53,757 nucleotides of DNA from Terasakiella pusilla DSM 6293 (GCF_000688235.1 NZ_JHYO01000027.1:1-53757), one strand, 5' to 3'. Positions 8,807 to 16,921 are shown, numbered from the stretch's first letter. Numbers and translations: made by a program. The notes: a model not told the origin generated them from the letters alone.

Positions 8807-8824
8807 TATCCCCATATGGGAACA
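8807..8824. promoter_or_regulatory. Palindromic operator box, copy 3
   Basis: TATCCCCATATGGGAACA matches copy 1 at 17 of 18 positions. It lies 61-70 bp upstream of the binding-protein gene, depending on the start codon chosen. The spacing matches the other copies, which supports a shared regulatory role. Confidence 0.6.
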
Positions 8825-8832
8825 TGTATTTT

Positions 8833-9387
8833 TTATTTTGCGCGCAGGTTCAGACCGTCACCGACAGGGGGTGTTTGGGCGCCTGCACCAAGGGAACGTT
8901 GCATGAGGATGGTGTCGATCCAGCGATTGAACTTATAGCCGCTGGCAGGCAGGATACCGACTTTCTCAAAACCGAATTTACTGTGGAGGGCGACAGACGC
9001 ATGATTCGTCAGATCGCCAATGACGGCGATGACCTGTCGTATACCGGCAGCTTCCAACTCTGTTAGCAAGTGTTCCATTAACAAGCTGCCGATTCCTTGG
9101 CCTTTGACGTCTTTTGACAGGTAGATGGCATGTTCAACGCAATAGCGATAAGCGATGCGTTCACGGAAGGCACCGCCATAGGCATAGCCCTGCACCACGC
9201 CGTCAACTTGTGCGACGAGATAGGGCATCCCCAGTTTTAAAGTGGCCTCGAAACGTCGCGTCATCTCGGTGATGTCAGGGACGGTTTCTTCGTAGGTGAT
9301 AACTGTATCGGTGACGTAGTAGGTGTAAATATCGACAATCGCCGGTATGTCCGATTGGGTGGCGGGGCGCACGATGAGGGAAGACAT
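8833..9387 (-). CDS. GNAT N-acetyltransferase, phosphinothricin-acetyltransferase-like
   Basis: A 184-residue GNAT-family acetyltransferase. The opening LIVRPATQSDIPAIVDIY, the YEETVPDITEMTRR segment and the acetyl-CoA loop (KGQGIGSLLMEHLL, matching Q/RxxGxG/A) are typical of the Pat/YncA subgroup, which acetylates small amino-acid-like compounds such as phosphinothricin or methionine sulfone/sulfoximine. The C-terminal LHSKFGFEKVG is the usual end of this fold. The gene starts 3 bp after the stop of the N-formylglutamate amidohydrolase-like gene and probably shares its transcript. GAGGAT in the preceding gene serves as ribosome-binding site. The substrate is not known. Confidence 0.85.
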   Translation of the reverse strand: MSSLIVRPATQSDIPAIVDIYTYYVTDTVITYEETVPDITEMTRRFEATLKLGMPYLVAQVDGVVQGYAYGGAFRERIAYRYCVEHAIYLSKDVKGQGIGSLLMEHLLTELEAAGIRQVIAVIGDLTNHASVALHSKFGFEKVGILPASGYKFNRWIDTILMQRSLGAGAQTPPVGDGLNLRAK

Positions 9388-9390
9388 CTG

Positions 9391-10290
9391 TTATAAATCC
9401 TCTGGATCAAGGGTGTTGAGCCGTTGAATGAACCCTTCCAGCCTGTTTTTAATATCGTTAAAGGCGTTTAGACGGGTGATTGTTTCTTCATCCATATAAA
9501 GCGCGCGGTTGAGTTCAATTTGCAGCGCATGGACCCGTTGGGCGGGGTTGCCGTAATGATCTGTGGTGAAGCCGCCGGCATAGGGGCGGTTGCGCATGAC
9601 GGAGAATCCTTGATCTTCCAAGATAACCTGCGCAAAATCGCTGACCCATTCTGCGCAACTGGTCCCGAAGCGATCCCCCAGAATAATATCGGGGATACGT
9701 CCTTTTGCGCTCGTTGCCTCAACCCGCGAGGGCATGGAATGGCAATCAATCAGCAGGCAGGCACCGAACTGAGTGCGCGTTGTTTCAATAAGATGTCTCA
9801 ACGTCGCGTGATAGGGGTGGTAAAGGCCGTCGATCCTTTGGTGTACCTCTGTAAAAGAGAGTTTTTCGCGATAGATATCCGCCCCGTTTGTCACAATTCT
9901 CGCAATGGTGCCAAGCCCGGCTTGGGCACGTAACGAGTCGACATTGACGTAGGAGGGCAAGGGGCCGCTGAACATATTCGGGTCCAGCTCATAGGGTTCG
10001 CGGTTGGCATCTACATAGGCGCGCGGGAAGTTGGCATGCAACAAGGGGCTGCCGTACTGGATGCAGGAATCGTAGAGTTCATGAACGAAGGCGTCTTCGG
10101 ATCGTCTGAGGGAGAGTGGATCAAGGTTGGCATTGGCGACAAAATCGACGGGATACTGATTCCCGCTATGAGGCGAGGCATAGAGGACAGGTGCGGTCTG
10201 CTTGGCCGGTTTTAACACCGTAAGCGGCTGCATCTGTTTGGGGGCATTCGTCCTATCTATAAAGGGTGCTTCTGGGGTTGAAGCCGTCAT
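9391..10290 (-). CDS. N-formylglutamate amidohydrolase-like protein (first of two)
   Basis: A 299-residue member of the N-formylglutamate amidohydrolase (HutG2) family, zinc enzymes that release formate from N-formylglutamate and related compounds. Recognisable blocks are LYASPHSGNQYP, RSEDAFVHELY, NFPRAYVDANREPYELDP, YHATLRHLIE, CLLIDCHSMPS, DIILGDRFG and NRPYAGGFTTDHYG. The frame stays open to 10500, but those 70 codons read over promoter-like sequence; the ATG at 10290, with GGCAGG upstream, begins the recognisable protein. No other hut genes are nearby, so a role in histidine breakdown is not supported by context. A second, different family member is at 16109-16921. Confidence 0.82.
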   Translation of the reverse strand: MTASTPEAPFIDRTNAPKQMQPLTVLKPAKQTAPVLYASPHSGNQYPVDFVANANLDPLSLRRSEDAFVHELYDSCIQYGSPLLHANFPRAYVDANREPYELDPNMFSGPLPSYVNVDSLRAQAGLGTIARIVTNGADIYREKLSFTEVHQRIDGLYHPYHATLRHLIETTRTQFGACLLIDCHSMPSRVEATSAKGRIPDIILGDRFGTSCAEWVSDFAQVILEDQGFSVMRNRPYAGGFTTDHYGNPAQRVHALQIELNRALYMDEETITRLNAFNDIKNRLEGFIQRLNTLDPEDL

Positions 10291-10426
10291 TATACCTGCC
10301 AATTCTCTATGGAAAAACTGTGTCCTATAAGTTTGAGTAGCGCGTAAGGAGGGGACGCGCAAGTGGTTTTCCATCCTCAAAACCACCGAGAGAGGCAGTA
10401 AGTTTGTAAAAAATAAAAATTTTTTG

Positions 10427-10455
10427 TTGCACGTCCTCTCAGCGCTCGCTATAAA
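10427..10455 (+). promoter_or_regulatory. Sigma-70-type promoter for tRNA-Val
   Basis: TTGCAC at 10427-10432 and TATAAA at 10450-10455 are separated by exactly 17 bp. The -10 box ends 57 bp before the tRNA. This is the best promoter-like sequence in the 222-bp gap between the divergent amidohydrolase gene and the tRNA. Confidence 0.6.
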
Positions 10456-10512
10456 GCGCCCCACCGCGGAAGTGAGGCCGAAGTCAGCTTCTCCAGACAC
10501 GGTGTTGAAAAT

Positions 10513-10589
10513 GGGTCGTTAGCTCAGTTGGTTAGAGTGCTGCCTTGACATGGCAGAGGTCACAAGTTCAAATCTTGTACGACCCACCA
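10513..10589 (+). tRNA. tRNA-Val (GAC anticodon)
   Basis: A 77-base cloverleaf with encoded CCA. The acceptor stem GGGTCGT pairs with ACGACCC (10579-10585), with discriminator A at 10586. The anticodon stem CTGCC/GGCAG encloses loop TTGACAT, giving anticodon GAC at 10547-10549. The D arm AGCTCAGTTGGTTAGAG and the T arm with TTCAAAT are standard. It reads valine codons GUC/GUU. It lies 109 bp upstream of rpmJ. Confidence 0.95.
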
Positions 10590-10698
10590 TTTATTTTAAG
10601 TTGGGGATTTTCCTTATTGACTCAATAAGGTGATCTCCGTATGTTCCCGGCTCCGCTCATCTTGAGCTGATGGGCTAACGTTTTGAGGATACGAGATC

Positions 10699-10824
10699 AT
10701 GAAGATTCGCAACTCTTTGAAGTCAGCAAAGCTGCGTGAAAAAGGCTGCCGTGTCGTGCGCCGCCGTGGCCGCGTTTACGTCATCAACAAAAAGAACCCG
10801 CGTTTCAAGGCTCGCCAGGGCTGA
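10699..10824 (+). CDS. rpmJ: 50S ribosomal protein L36
   Basis: A 41-residue basic protein beginning [17 protein letters not shown] and ending [11 protein letters not shown], the long zinc-free form of bacterial L36 that is usual in alphaproteobacteria. It lacks the CxxC...CxxxxH zinc site of the 37-38-residue form. GAGG lies 10 bases before the ATG, and a strong terminator follows at 10853. The gene stands alone, outside the main ribosomal operons, as is common in this class. Confidence 0.95.
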   Translation: MKIRNSLKSAKLREKGCRVVRRRGRVYVINKKNPRFKARQG

Positions 10825-10852
10825 GAATAGCGCGTCTTTTTAGACGACTTTA

Positions 10853-10893
10853 CAAAAAGCCGCTTCCCTTTTGGGGGATGCGGCTTTTTGTTT
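10853..10893 (+). terminator. Rho-independent terminator after rpmJ
   Basis: An 11-bp perfect stem (CAAAAAGCCGC / GCGGCTTTTTG) with a 16-base loop and a T-rich 3' side. It lies 28 bp after the rpmJ stop. Confidence 0.8.
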
Positions 10894-11004
10894 GTCCTCA
10901 AGTCAAAGGCTCTGTGTTTCAGGTGGCAGATGTCGCATTTCCTTGCAGATGACAGTCAAGCCACGTACCCTAGAGGAAACAACAAGAAGCGCTGAGTTAA
11001 GTCT

Positions 11005-11940
11005 ATGGGTCTTAAAAAGAAACTGGCGGGATCAAGTATGGTCCGGTTTTTGGCACAGAATACGCCGTTGATGCATGGCGTTGCCAAAAAGCTTGTGCCG
11101 GCGACAACCGTTGAAGAAGCCATCGAGATTACCGTCAAACTATCGGAAATGGGCTACCATTCCTGTTTGCACCATTTAGGCAAACCCAGTGCCCAGATTG
11201 AAGATATCGAAGATAATGTTTCAACGGTGATTGAGACACTGGAGATTCTGGATGAAGAACGTCTGGAAGTCTGTCTGAGCCTGATGCCGTCAGAGATGGG
11301 GTATCTCAAGTCTGACAAAAGCGGCGAGAATCACTGTCGTCAAATCGCGCGCAATTTCAGGAATCGGGTGTCCGCGCGGGATGTGGAAGACCGTCAGGGC
11401 TATGGCGACGGTCATGGGGAGGGGGAACGCAACCTTCTGATGATCCATGCGAGCGAACGTGTCCCCATGCAACAGATCTTGGCGCTTTATGGCAGACTGC
11501 ACCGTTCTTCAGTGGCGTCTTGCGTAACAATCCCGGCGGCGCTGGCTCGCAGTGAAGAAGACGTAAAGACCATCATTTCCCAAGGGGGCAACGTGCGTTT
11601 GTCTTTGTTACCGCATGGGGTGGTGGATGCACGCTATTTTGATGATCCTGAATTGGTGCTGGATAACTACATGAAGCTGGCGCGGCTGTTGTTGTGCGAA
11701 GAAGCCATGATCCAGCAGGTTCTGCCTGTCTTTGCCCTAGAAGACGATGAAATGGCAGAGCAGGTGATCATGATGGCGAATCTGGAGGGCTGGAGCGCAT
11801 CCAGTTTCGAGTTCGAAATTCCGTATGGGGTGAATAACAAGCTCAAGCGCAAACTGCGCGATGAGGGCTATAGGGTCCGTGTTCTGGTGCCTTATGGCAG
11901 GGAATGGTGGACATATTTTTATCGCCGCACGCAAACCTGA
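11005..11940 (+). CDS. Divergent proline-dehydrogenase-like protein
   Basis: A 311-residue protein of the size and outline of a monofunctional proline dehydrogenase (FAD-binding TIM barrel that oxidises proline). The N-terminal part (MHGVAKKLVPATTVEEAIEI) and especially the C-terminal block (FEFEIPYGVNNKLKRKLRDEGYRVRVLVPYGREW) fit the family well. Central active-site blocks do not: the usual IDMEDS strand reads SARDVEDRQG, and the LVKGAY-type strand, whose lysine contacts flavin and substrate, reads RLSLLPHGVV. It could be an inactive or re-purposed paralog. The start has only a weak ribosome-binding site. It is a single gene between rpmJ and an MFS carrier. Confidence 0.6.
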   Translation: MGLKKKLAGSSMVRFLAQNTPLMHGVAKKLVPATTVEEAIEITVKLSEMGYHSCLHHLGKPSAQIEDIEDNVSTVIETLEILDEERLEVCLSLMPSEMGYLKSDKSGENHCRQIARNFRNRVSARDVEDRQGYGDGHGEGERNLLMIHASERVPMQQILALYGRLHRSSVASCVTIPAALARSEEDVKTIISQGGNVRLSLLPHGVVDARYFDDPELVLDNYMKLARLLLCEEAMIQQVLPVFALEDDEMAEQVIMMANLEGWSASSFEFEIPYGVNNKLKRKLRDEGYRVRVLVPYGREWWTYFYRRTQT

Positions 11941-12080
11941 GCAGTGCGGATTGTATCGATACTTCAAGAATCCTGAATTCTGTGTTTGTCACAAGATGAC
12001 ATATCAACGTTTCTTTATGTCGCGAATATCTTTATGTTTGGAGTAATTCAAATTTTCAAACATTTTTTAAGGCTGAATAG

Positions 12081-13367
12081 ATGACACAGACAGCTTCTGA
12101 TATTCAAAGGCCAGACCGGTTGGTGACGCCGGTACTTCTGGCAGGGGGCTTTATCTTATTGGTCAGTTTTGCGATTCGGGCGTCGTTTGGTATTTTCCAA
12201 ATTCCGATTGCCGAGGATTTTAACTGGCCACGTGCAGAGTTTTCATTTGCGATTGCGATCCAGAACCTGTTTTGGGGGATTGGGCAGCCGATCTTTAGTG
12301 CCATTGCGGAAAAGTTCGGGGACCGCAAAGCCATCGTCATGGGCATCGCGTTTTATGTGGCGGGGCTTATCCTGTCGTCCTACGCGGTGACGGCGGGGCA
12401 GCACCAATTCCTTGAAGTTCTGATCGGCTTCGGGATTGCAGGGACAGGTTTTGGTGTGATCTTGGCGATTGTGGGACGTGCCACATCGGATAAGCATCGT
12501 TCTATGGCGTTGGGGATTGTGACAGCGGCCGGGTCTGCCGGTCAAATCGTCGGTCCCCCGTTTACCGAATTTTTGTTGGGCTTTATGCCGTGGCAGTCCG
12601 TCTTTATGGTGTTTGGCGGGATCGTCGCGCTGTTGCTGTTGGCTTTGCCGTTTATTAAAGCACCAACGCGGCCCAGTGGACATGGGGCACAAGACCATGA
12701 TGCGGGTCTGGCCCTCAGCACGGTTTTGATGCAGGCGGGGCGTGATAAAAACTACATCTTTATCTTTATCGGCTTCTTTGCTTGCGGCTATCAACTGGCC
12801 TTTATTACCGCGCATTTTCCGGCCTTTATTACGGAGGTCTGCGCGGCTGTTTCACCGGGCAGCCTGATCCATTCCATGGGCATTACCACCAGTTCGGCGC
12901 TTGGCGCGCTATCCATCGCGGTAATTGGTGTTTTCAACGTTGGCGGCACGGTATTGGCCGGTTGGCTGGGGAACGTCTATTCCCGCAAATACTTGTTGGC
13001 CATCGTCTATGGGCTGCGTACCATCGTGGCTGCGGGGTTTATTCTGATGCCAATGACACCGGGCAGCGTGATTGTCTTCTCCATCCTGATGGGCTCGTTA
13101 TGGCTGGCGACCGTGCCGTTAACATCTGGGCTGGTTGCGCAGATTTACGGCTTGAAATATATGGGCACCCTCTATGGCTTTGTGTTCTTCTCCCACCAAT
13201 TGGGCGGGTTCCTTGGCGTGTGGTTGGGCGGTTATATGTACGATCACTATGGGTCTTATGACCTGGTCTGGTGGGTCGGTGTTGGGGTCGGTGCGATTTC
13301 TGCCCTGATCCATATCCCGATCGATGACAGACCGTGGGCGTTAAGCAGAGCATCCGCTTCTGCATAG
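12081..13367 (+). CDS. MFS transporter
   Basis: A 428-residue membrane protein with twelve predicted helices in two halves and a central cytoplasmic loop (about residues 195-215, KAPTRPSGHGAQDHD). The loop between helices 2 and 3 has the MFS motif in AEKFGDRKAIVMG, and helix 5 has a GSAGQIVGPP segment. The pattern resembles monocarboxylate/oxalate:formate-type carriers (many GxxG-rich helices, GTLYGFVFFSHQLGGFLG near the end). The substrate cannot be inferred. AAGG lies 8 bases before the ATG, and a terminator follows at 13391. Confidence 0.8.
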   Translation: MTQTASDIQRPDRLVTPVLLAGGFILLVSFAIRASFGIFQIPIAEDFNWPRAEFSFAIAIQNLFWGIGQPIFSAIAEKFGDRKAIVMGIAFYVAGLILSSYAVTAGQHQFLEVLIGFGIAGTGFGVILAIVGRATSDKHRSMALGIVTAAGSAGQIVGPPFTEFLLGFMPWQSVFMVFGGIVALLLLALPFIKAPTRPSGHGAQDHDAGLALSTVLMQAGRDKNYIFIFIGFFACGYQLAFITAHFPAFITEVCAAVSPGSLIHSMGITTSSALGALSIAVIGVFNVGGTVLAGWLGNVYSRKYLLAIVYGLRTIVAAGFILMPMTPGSVIVFSILMGSLWLATVPLTSGLVAQIYGLKYMGTLYGFVFFSHQLGGFLGVWLGGYMYDHYGSYDLVWWVGVGVGAISALIHIPIDDRPWALSRASASA

Positions 13368-13390
13368 AGACTGGCGCAGACAACAAAAAA

Positions 13391-13422
13391 GGCACTGAAG
13401 CGATCGCACAGTGCCTTTTTTT
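13391..13422. terminator. Bidirectional terminator between MFS gene and GapR gene
   Basis: A perfect GGCACTG / CAGTGCC stem with an 11-base loop has seven T residues on one side and AACAAAAAA on the other. It can end the MFS transcript and the convergent gapR transcript. Confidence 0.85.
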
Positions 13423-13440
13423 ATGTAGAAAGTTCAGCCT

Positions 13441-13686
13441 CTATTCCATGCCGAGGGCACGTTTATAAAGGTCCAGAATCTCTTCTTGCTCTGAACGGTC
13501 ATGGTCTTCCATTTTGCGCAGACGTATCAGCTGGCGCATGATCTTCACATCAAAGCCGGTGCCTTTTGCTTCGGCATAAACGTCTTTAATGTCGGCGGAC
13601 AGGGCCGCTTTTTCTTCTTCGAGACGTTCAATACGTTCGATAAATGAGCGCAGGTGATCGCCTGCGATGCCACCAACTTCGGTCAT
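13441..13686 (-). CDS. gapR: GapR family DNA-binding protein (DUF2312)
   Basis: An 81-residue, highly charged helical protein matching the GapR/DUF2312 family (GGIAGDHLRSFIERIERLEE, KDVYAEAKGTGFDVKIMRQ, LIRLRKMEDHDRSEQEEIL). In Caulobacter, GapR is an abundant nucleoid protein that binds overtwisted DNA ahead of polymerases and helps replication and segregation. The ATG at 13686 follows AAGGAT by 6 bases; a TTG 33 bp upstream would add residues without family support. Single gene, convergent with the MFS carrier. Confidence 0.9.
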   Translation of the reverse strand: MTEVGGIAGDHLRSFIERIERLEEEKAALSADIKDVYAEAKGTGFDVKIMRQLIRLRKMEDHDRSEQEEILDLYKRALGME

Positions 13687-13865
13687 GGGTCTATCCTTTA
13701 TGAGTTCTTGGTCAATCAAGTTGGGCAGAAGATAGCCAGCCTTGTGCTCACTTGCAAGGTTGTAAACACGAAAAAGGTCAGAGAAATAAGCCTATAAGGT
13801 TCGCTTTCGCTTGCTTCATTCAGCCGATTGTTGCAGAAATATATGGATATATTGAAAAATACGGG

Positions 13866-14960
13866 GTGAGCATAGTGGGTACCTACCATTTAGACCGACT
13901 TTCGGTCATGTTGGTTGAAGATAATGCGTTCGTTCGCGATACGTTGTCGAATCTGTTGCGATCATTTGAAATTCGTAAACTCGTTACCTGCGAAAATGGG
14001 GTGCAGGCGATTGATTTCCTGAAAGCGGCGGGGGGGCCGAATAATCCGGGTGGGGTGGATTTGATTATTTCCGATCTCATCATGTCACCTGCAAACGGTT
14101 TGTTGTTGTTACGCTGGGTCCGTGCAGCCAAAGAATCGCCCAACCGCTTTATGCCCTTTATTATGATGAGTGGGGCGGCGGATAACGACTATGTCAATGC
14201 CGCGCGTGATATGGGCGTATCCGAATTCCTCGCCAAGCCGTTTTCGGTCGATAGTGTGTATAAGCGCTTGATGGAGCTGATCGACTATCCCCGTCAGTTT
14301 GTCACCACCCACAACTATCATGGCCCTGATCGCCGCCGCCGCAGAGAGCCAGCACCCAATGGGGTCGAGCGCCGCGAAGCGACAGAAGATGATATCACGA
14401 TCGTTTATTCCGGTGAAAAGAAGAAAGCCAAGAAAGATAGTGGTGTCTGGTACTTCCGTCTACCCAACCGCCTGAAAGAAAAAGTCGGTGGCATGGGGAT
14501 GAAAGGCGGCGGGGCGTTGCCGCAGGATTTGCTGGAACAAGCCGAAGCGGAACTGGATCGTTCGTCTGCGAACTTTACCGACTGGGCGCTGGAATATCTG
14601 TCCCAGCTGTCCAACCTCTGTACAGAAGCTTTGTTGGCACCGGGGGCACGCGGTGAGCATTTCCACAAGATCAACCTGTTGGCGCACGAATTGCGGGGCC
14701 AAGGCGGGACGTTTGGCTATCCGCTGATCTCCGTCTTCGGTAAGATGCTGTACGAATGCACCATGGAAGGCTGTAAAGAAACCGATGCGGCTGTTGAAGT
14801 GGTGAAAGCGCACATTGATGCCATGCGCGCCGTCCTGCGCGAGAAGATCATGGGCGATGGCGGTGCGATCGGCCGTGAACTGCTGCAAGGTCTGCAAGTT
14901 GCCGTAAAGGAAAAAACCGGGCAGGTCTTGAAATTGGAAGAAGACGAACCCGGTTGGTAA
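13866..14960 (+). CDS. Response regulator with C-terminal Hpt-like domain
   Basis: A protein of about 364 residues. The receiver (residues 12-135) has VMLVEDN, phospho-acceptor Asp70 in IISDLIMSP and Lys124 in LAKPF. A basic linker (DRRRRREP, KKKAKK) joins it to a C-terminal helical domain (about 215-345) with His274 in INLLAHELRGQGGTFGYPL. That resembles the phosphorylatable histidine motif of Hpt modules, so the protein could both receive and pass on phosphate. The frame is open from 13752, but the best initiator is a GTG at 13866 or nearby; the start is uncertain because no strong ribosome-binding site is seen. No kinase is adjacent. Confidence 0.75.
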   Translation: MSIVGTYHLDRLSVMLVEDNAFVRDTLSNLLRSFEIRKLVTCENGVQAIDFLKAAGGPNNPGGVDLIISDLIMSPANGLLLLRWVRAAKESPNRFMPFIMMSGAADNDYVNAARDMGVSEFLAKPFSVDSVYKRLMELIDYPRQFVTTHNYHGPDRRRRREPAPNGVERREATEDDITIVYSGEKKKAKKDSGVWYFRLPNRLKEKVGGMGMKGGGALPQDLLEQAEAELDRSSANFTDWALEYLSQLSNLCTEALLAPGARGEHFHKINLLAHELRGQGGTFGYPLISVFGKMLYECTMEGCKETDAAVEVVKAHIDAMRAVLREKIMGDGGAIGRELLQGLQVAVKEKTGQVLKLEEDEPGW

Positions 14961-14963
14961 CAG

Positions 14964-16100
14964 CTAGGTTACGTTGACGGTTTCTTCCATCAACCATTTT
15001 GAAACGGTGCGGCAGGCTTCAAGGTCTGTTGCGCCGTTTTCTTTTGCGGCTTCAAAGATGGCAAGTTGACGGTGCGAGCTGGTGCCGCGTTTCAGGATCG
15101 TGCGCAAGGACAAGAGTTCTTCTGTGCAGTTGAGCGCCTCGGCATCTTCCTGCAGCATCTCGAACAGTTCTTCTAACAGGCTGTCAAAGGCAACGATCTG
15201 GGATTTACCAAAATCGACTAACCCTTCATCCAATCCGTAGCGTTGCGCACGCCAGCGGTTTTCGTTGATCAGCATGGTCCGGTAGGTGCGCCAGCGTTGG
15301 TTGGCACGGCGTAGACGATGGAGCATACGCAACAGGCATTGGAACAAAGAAGCCACAGCAATGGCATCATCCAGCGTGGTGCAGATATCGGTAATGCGCA
15401 TCTCAAGGGTGGGGAACTTATGCGCCGGTCGCACATCCCACCACAGCATGGTCGCATCCTTGATCACCCCCACATTAATTAATGCCCTGACGTGTTTTCG
15501 ATATTCGCTGTAGGTGTCGAACAGTTCCGGCAGGCCGGTGCGTGGCAGCTCGTCAAACACACTCAGGCGATAGCACATCAAGCCGGTTTTACGCCCGCGC
15601 CAAAAGGCAGACGAGGTGGAGAGCGCCAGCAGGTGCGGCAGGAAGTAAGACACCTGGTTCATCAGGTCAATGCGCAGGTCATCATCATCAATCCCCACAT
15701 GCACATGCATCCCCGAAATGATCAGGCGGCGCACGACCGCTTGCATATCATTGGCAAAATTGTGATAGCGTTCGGCATCGGTATGGACCTGTTGATCCCA
15801 TTCCGCCATGGGGTGTGTGGAGGCAGCGATAGGGGCAAGGTTATAGTTGGCCCCGATCTCGGCGACCTTGGCCCGCATGTAGGCCAATTGCGCGCGGGCT
15901 TCCTTGACGTCTTTACAGACATCGGTTGCAACCTCGATTTGGGATTGGAGAAATTCCGGGCGAACCAGATCTTTGAGTTCTGCCTGACAGGCTTCAATGA
16001 CGCCGTTCATAGAGTCGGTTGCCAGTTCCCCGGTGTCACGGTTGACCATAAGATATTCTTCTTCAATGCCGATGGTCCAGCTGGGTTGGGAAACGGACAT
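14964..16100 (-). CDS. Carboxylate-amine ligase, YbdK/GCS2 family
   Basis: A 378-residue protein of the glutamate-cysteine ligase type 2 (YbdK) family. These enzymes join an amino acid carboxylate to an amine using ATP. Marker blocks are TIGIEEEYLMVNRDTG (metal/ATP glutamates), GMHVHVGIDDDD, LLALSTSSAFWRGRKTGL, MLWWDVRPAHKFPTLEMRITD and NRWRAQRYGLDEG. The ATG at 16100, with GAGG 6 bases upstream, is preferred over a TTG at 16112. It lies 8 bp after the stop of the second N-formylglutamate amidohydrolase-like gene. The co-transcribed pair may act on one amide or peptide-like compound, which is inference. Confidence 0.85.
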   Translation of the reverse strand: MSVSQPSWTIGIEEEYLMVNRDTGELATDSMNGVIEACQAELKDLVRPEFLQSQIEVATDVCKDVKEARAQLAYMRAKVAEIGANYNLAPIAASTHPMAEWDQQVHTDAERYHNFANDMQAVVRRLIISGMHVHVGIDDDDLRIDLMNQVSYFLPHLLALSTSSAFWRGRKTGLMCYRLSVFDELPRTGLPELFDTYSEYRKHVRALINVGVIKDATMLWWDVRPAHKFPTLEMRITDICTTLDDAIAVASLFQCLLRMLHRLRRANQRWRTYRTMLINENRWRAQRYGLDEGLVDFGKSQIVAFDSLLEELFEMLQEDAEALNCTEELLSLRTILKRGTSSHRQLAIFEAAKENGATDLEACRTVSKWLMEETVNVT

Positions 16101-16108
16101 GGGTGGCC

Positions 16109-16921
16109 TCAATAATGTTTCACGTCAAAAATGGAAGTGTCTTGCATGATCTCGCTCAACGCATCACACAAAATTTCGCCCCATTCGCGCACCCCGTCAT
16201 CGGTGTTGATGAGGTCTTGGCGAATTTCGATGGCGCAATAGGGCAGGCCGGGCGCCGCGCCGTGCATATCGATACAATAGGCATCTTCCCAACCGGAATA
16301 AGGCACATTGTCGCCAACACGCAAACCTGTCTTACGGCTGAGAATTTCAATCATCGGCGCGGCAAGGCGGGGATCACGTTTCCACAAAATTGCCACATGC
16401 CAGGGGCGGTCTTCGTGGCGCGACATAAGTTCCGGCGTAAAGCTATGGATGGAAAACAGGGCGGGGGCTTTGCCTTTGCGCCACAGGTGCGCGCCCACTT
16501 CAGTGATGGCATGATGATAAGGCCAGAACACGCCTTCGGTGCGCTGAACTTGTTGTTCTTCGCTTAGATTCTGGTTACCGGGAACGACAATACCGTCACT
16601 GACCTGTGGAATGGAGGTGGGATCACCGGGCTGGCGGTTGCAATCAATCACCAGTCGGGAATAGTTGCACAGGACCGCAGGAGAATTGAGCTTCTCAGAA
16701 ATATACTGCGTGACGCCCGCCGCACCGATGTCCCAGCCGATATGGTAGCCCAGTTGGGTGTCATCCAGCCCCAATTTTGCGAGCTTTTTGGGCACGCGAT
16801 TGCTGGCATGATCACAAATCAACAACAGCGGCGTGTCACCATCATGGTTCAGAACTTTGTACGGGGCGGGATCATCGTCACCTAAAAGCGGATCGTATGA
16901 GATTTGGTTTTCGTTTTTCAT
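16109..16921 (-). CDS. N-formylglutamate amidohydrolase-like protein (second of two)
   Basis: A 270-residue N-formylglutamate amidohydrolase family member of the subgroup that often sits next to a YbdK-type ligase. Blocks supporting this are LLLICDHASNRVPKKL, LGYHIGWDIGAAGVTQYISEKL, NYSRLVIDCNRQPGDPTSIP, LFSIHSFTPEL and YCAIEIRQDLI. It shares little sequence with the protein at 9391-10290, so the two are not recent duplicates. The ATG at 16921 starts the conserved protein; codons open upstream to 16990 are probably untranslated. It is followed by the ligase gene 8 bp downstream. Confidence 0.85.
   Translation of the reverse strand: MKNENQISYDPLLGDDDPAPYKVLNHDGDTPLLLICDHASNRVPKKLAKLGLDDTQLGYHIGWDIGAAGVTQYISEKLNSPAVLCNYSRLVIDCNRQPGDPTSIPQVSDGIVVPGNQNLSEEQQVQRTEGVFWPYHHAITEVGAHLWRKGKAPALFSIHSFTPELMSRHEDRPWHVAILWKRDPRLAAPMIEILSRKTGLRVGDNVPYSGWEDAYCIDMHGAAPGLPYCAIEIRQDLINTDDGVREWGEILCDALSEIMQDTSIFDVKHY

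Noticed and set aside
10291-10500. N-terminal extension of the first N-formylglutamate amidohydrolase-like gene
   Set aside because: The extra 70 codons read across promoter-like DNA and do not resemble the family; the ATG at 10290 has an AGG-type site upstream.
12243-12815. A 190-codon frame opposite the MFS gene
   Set aside because: It is antisense to a clear membrane transporter and encodes a low-complexity Arg/Gln/His-rich sequence without a family match.
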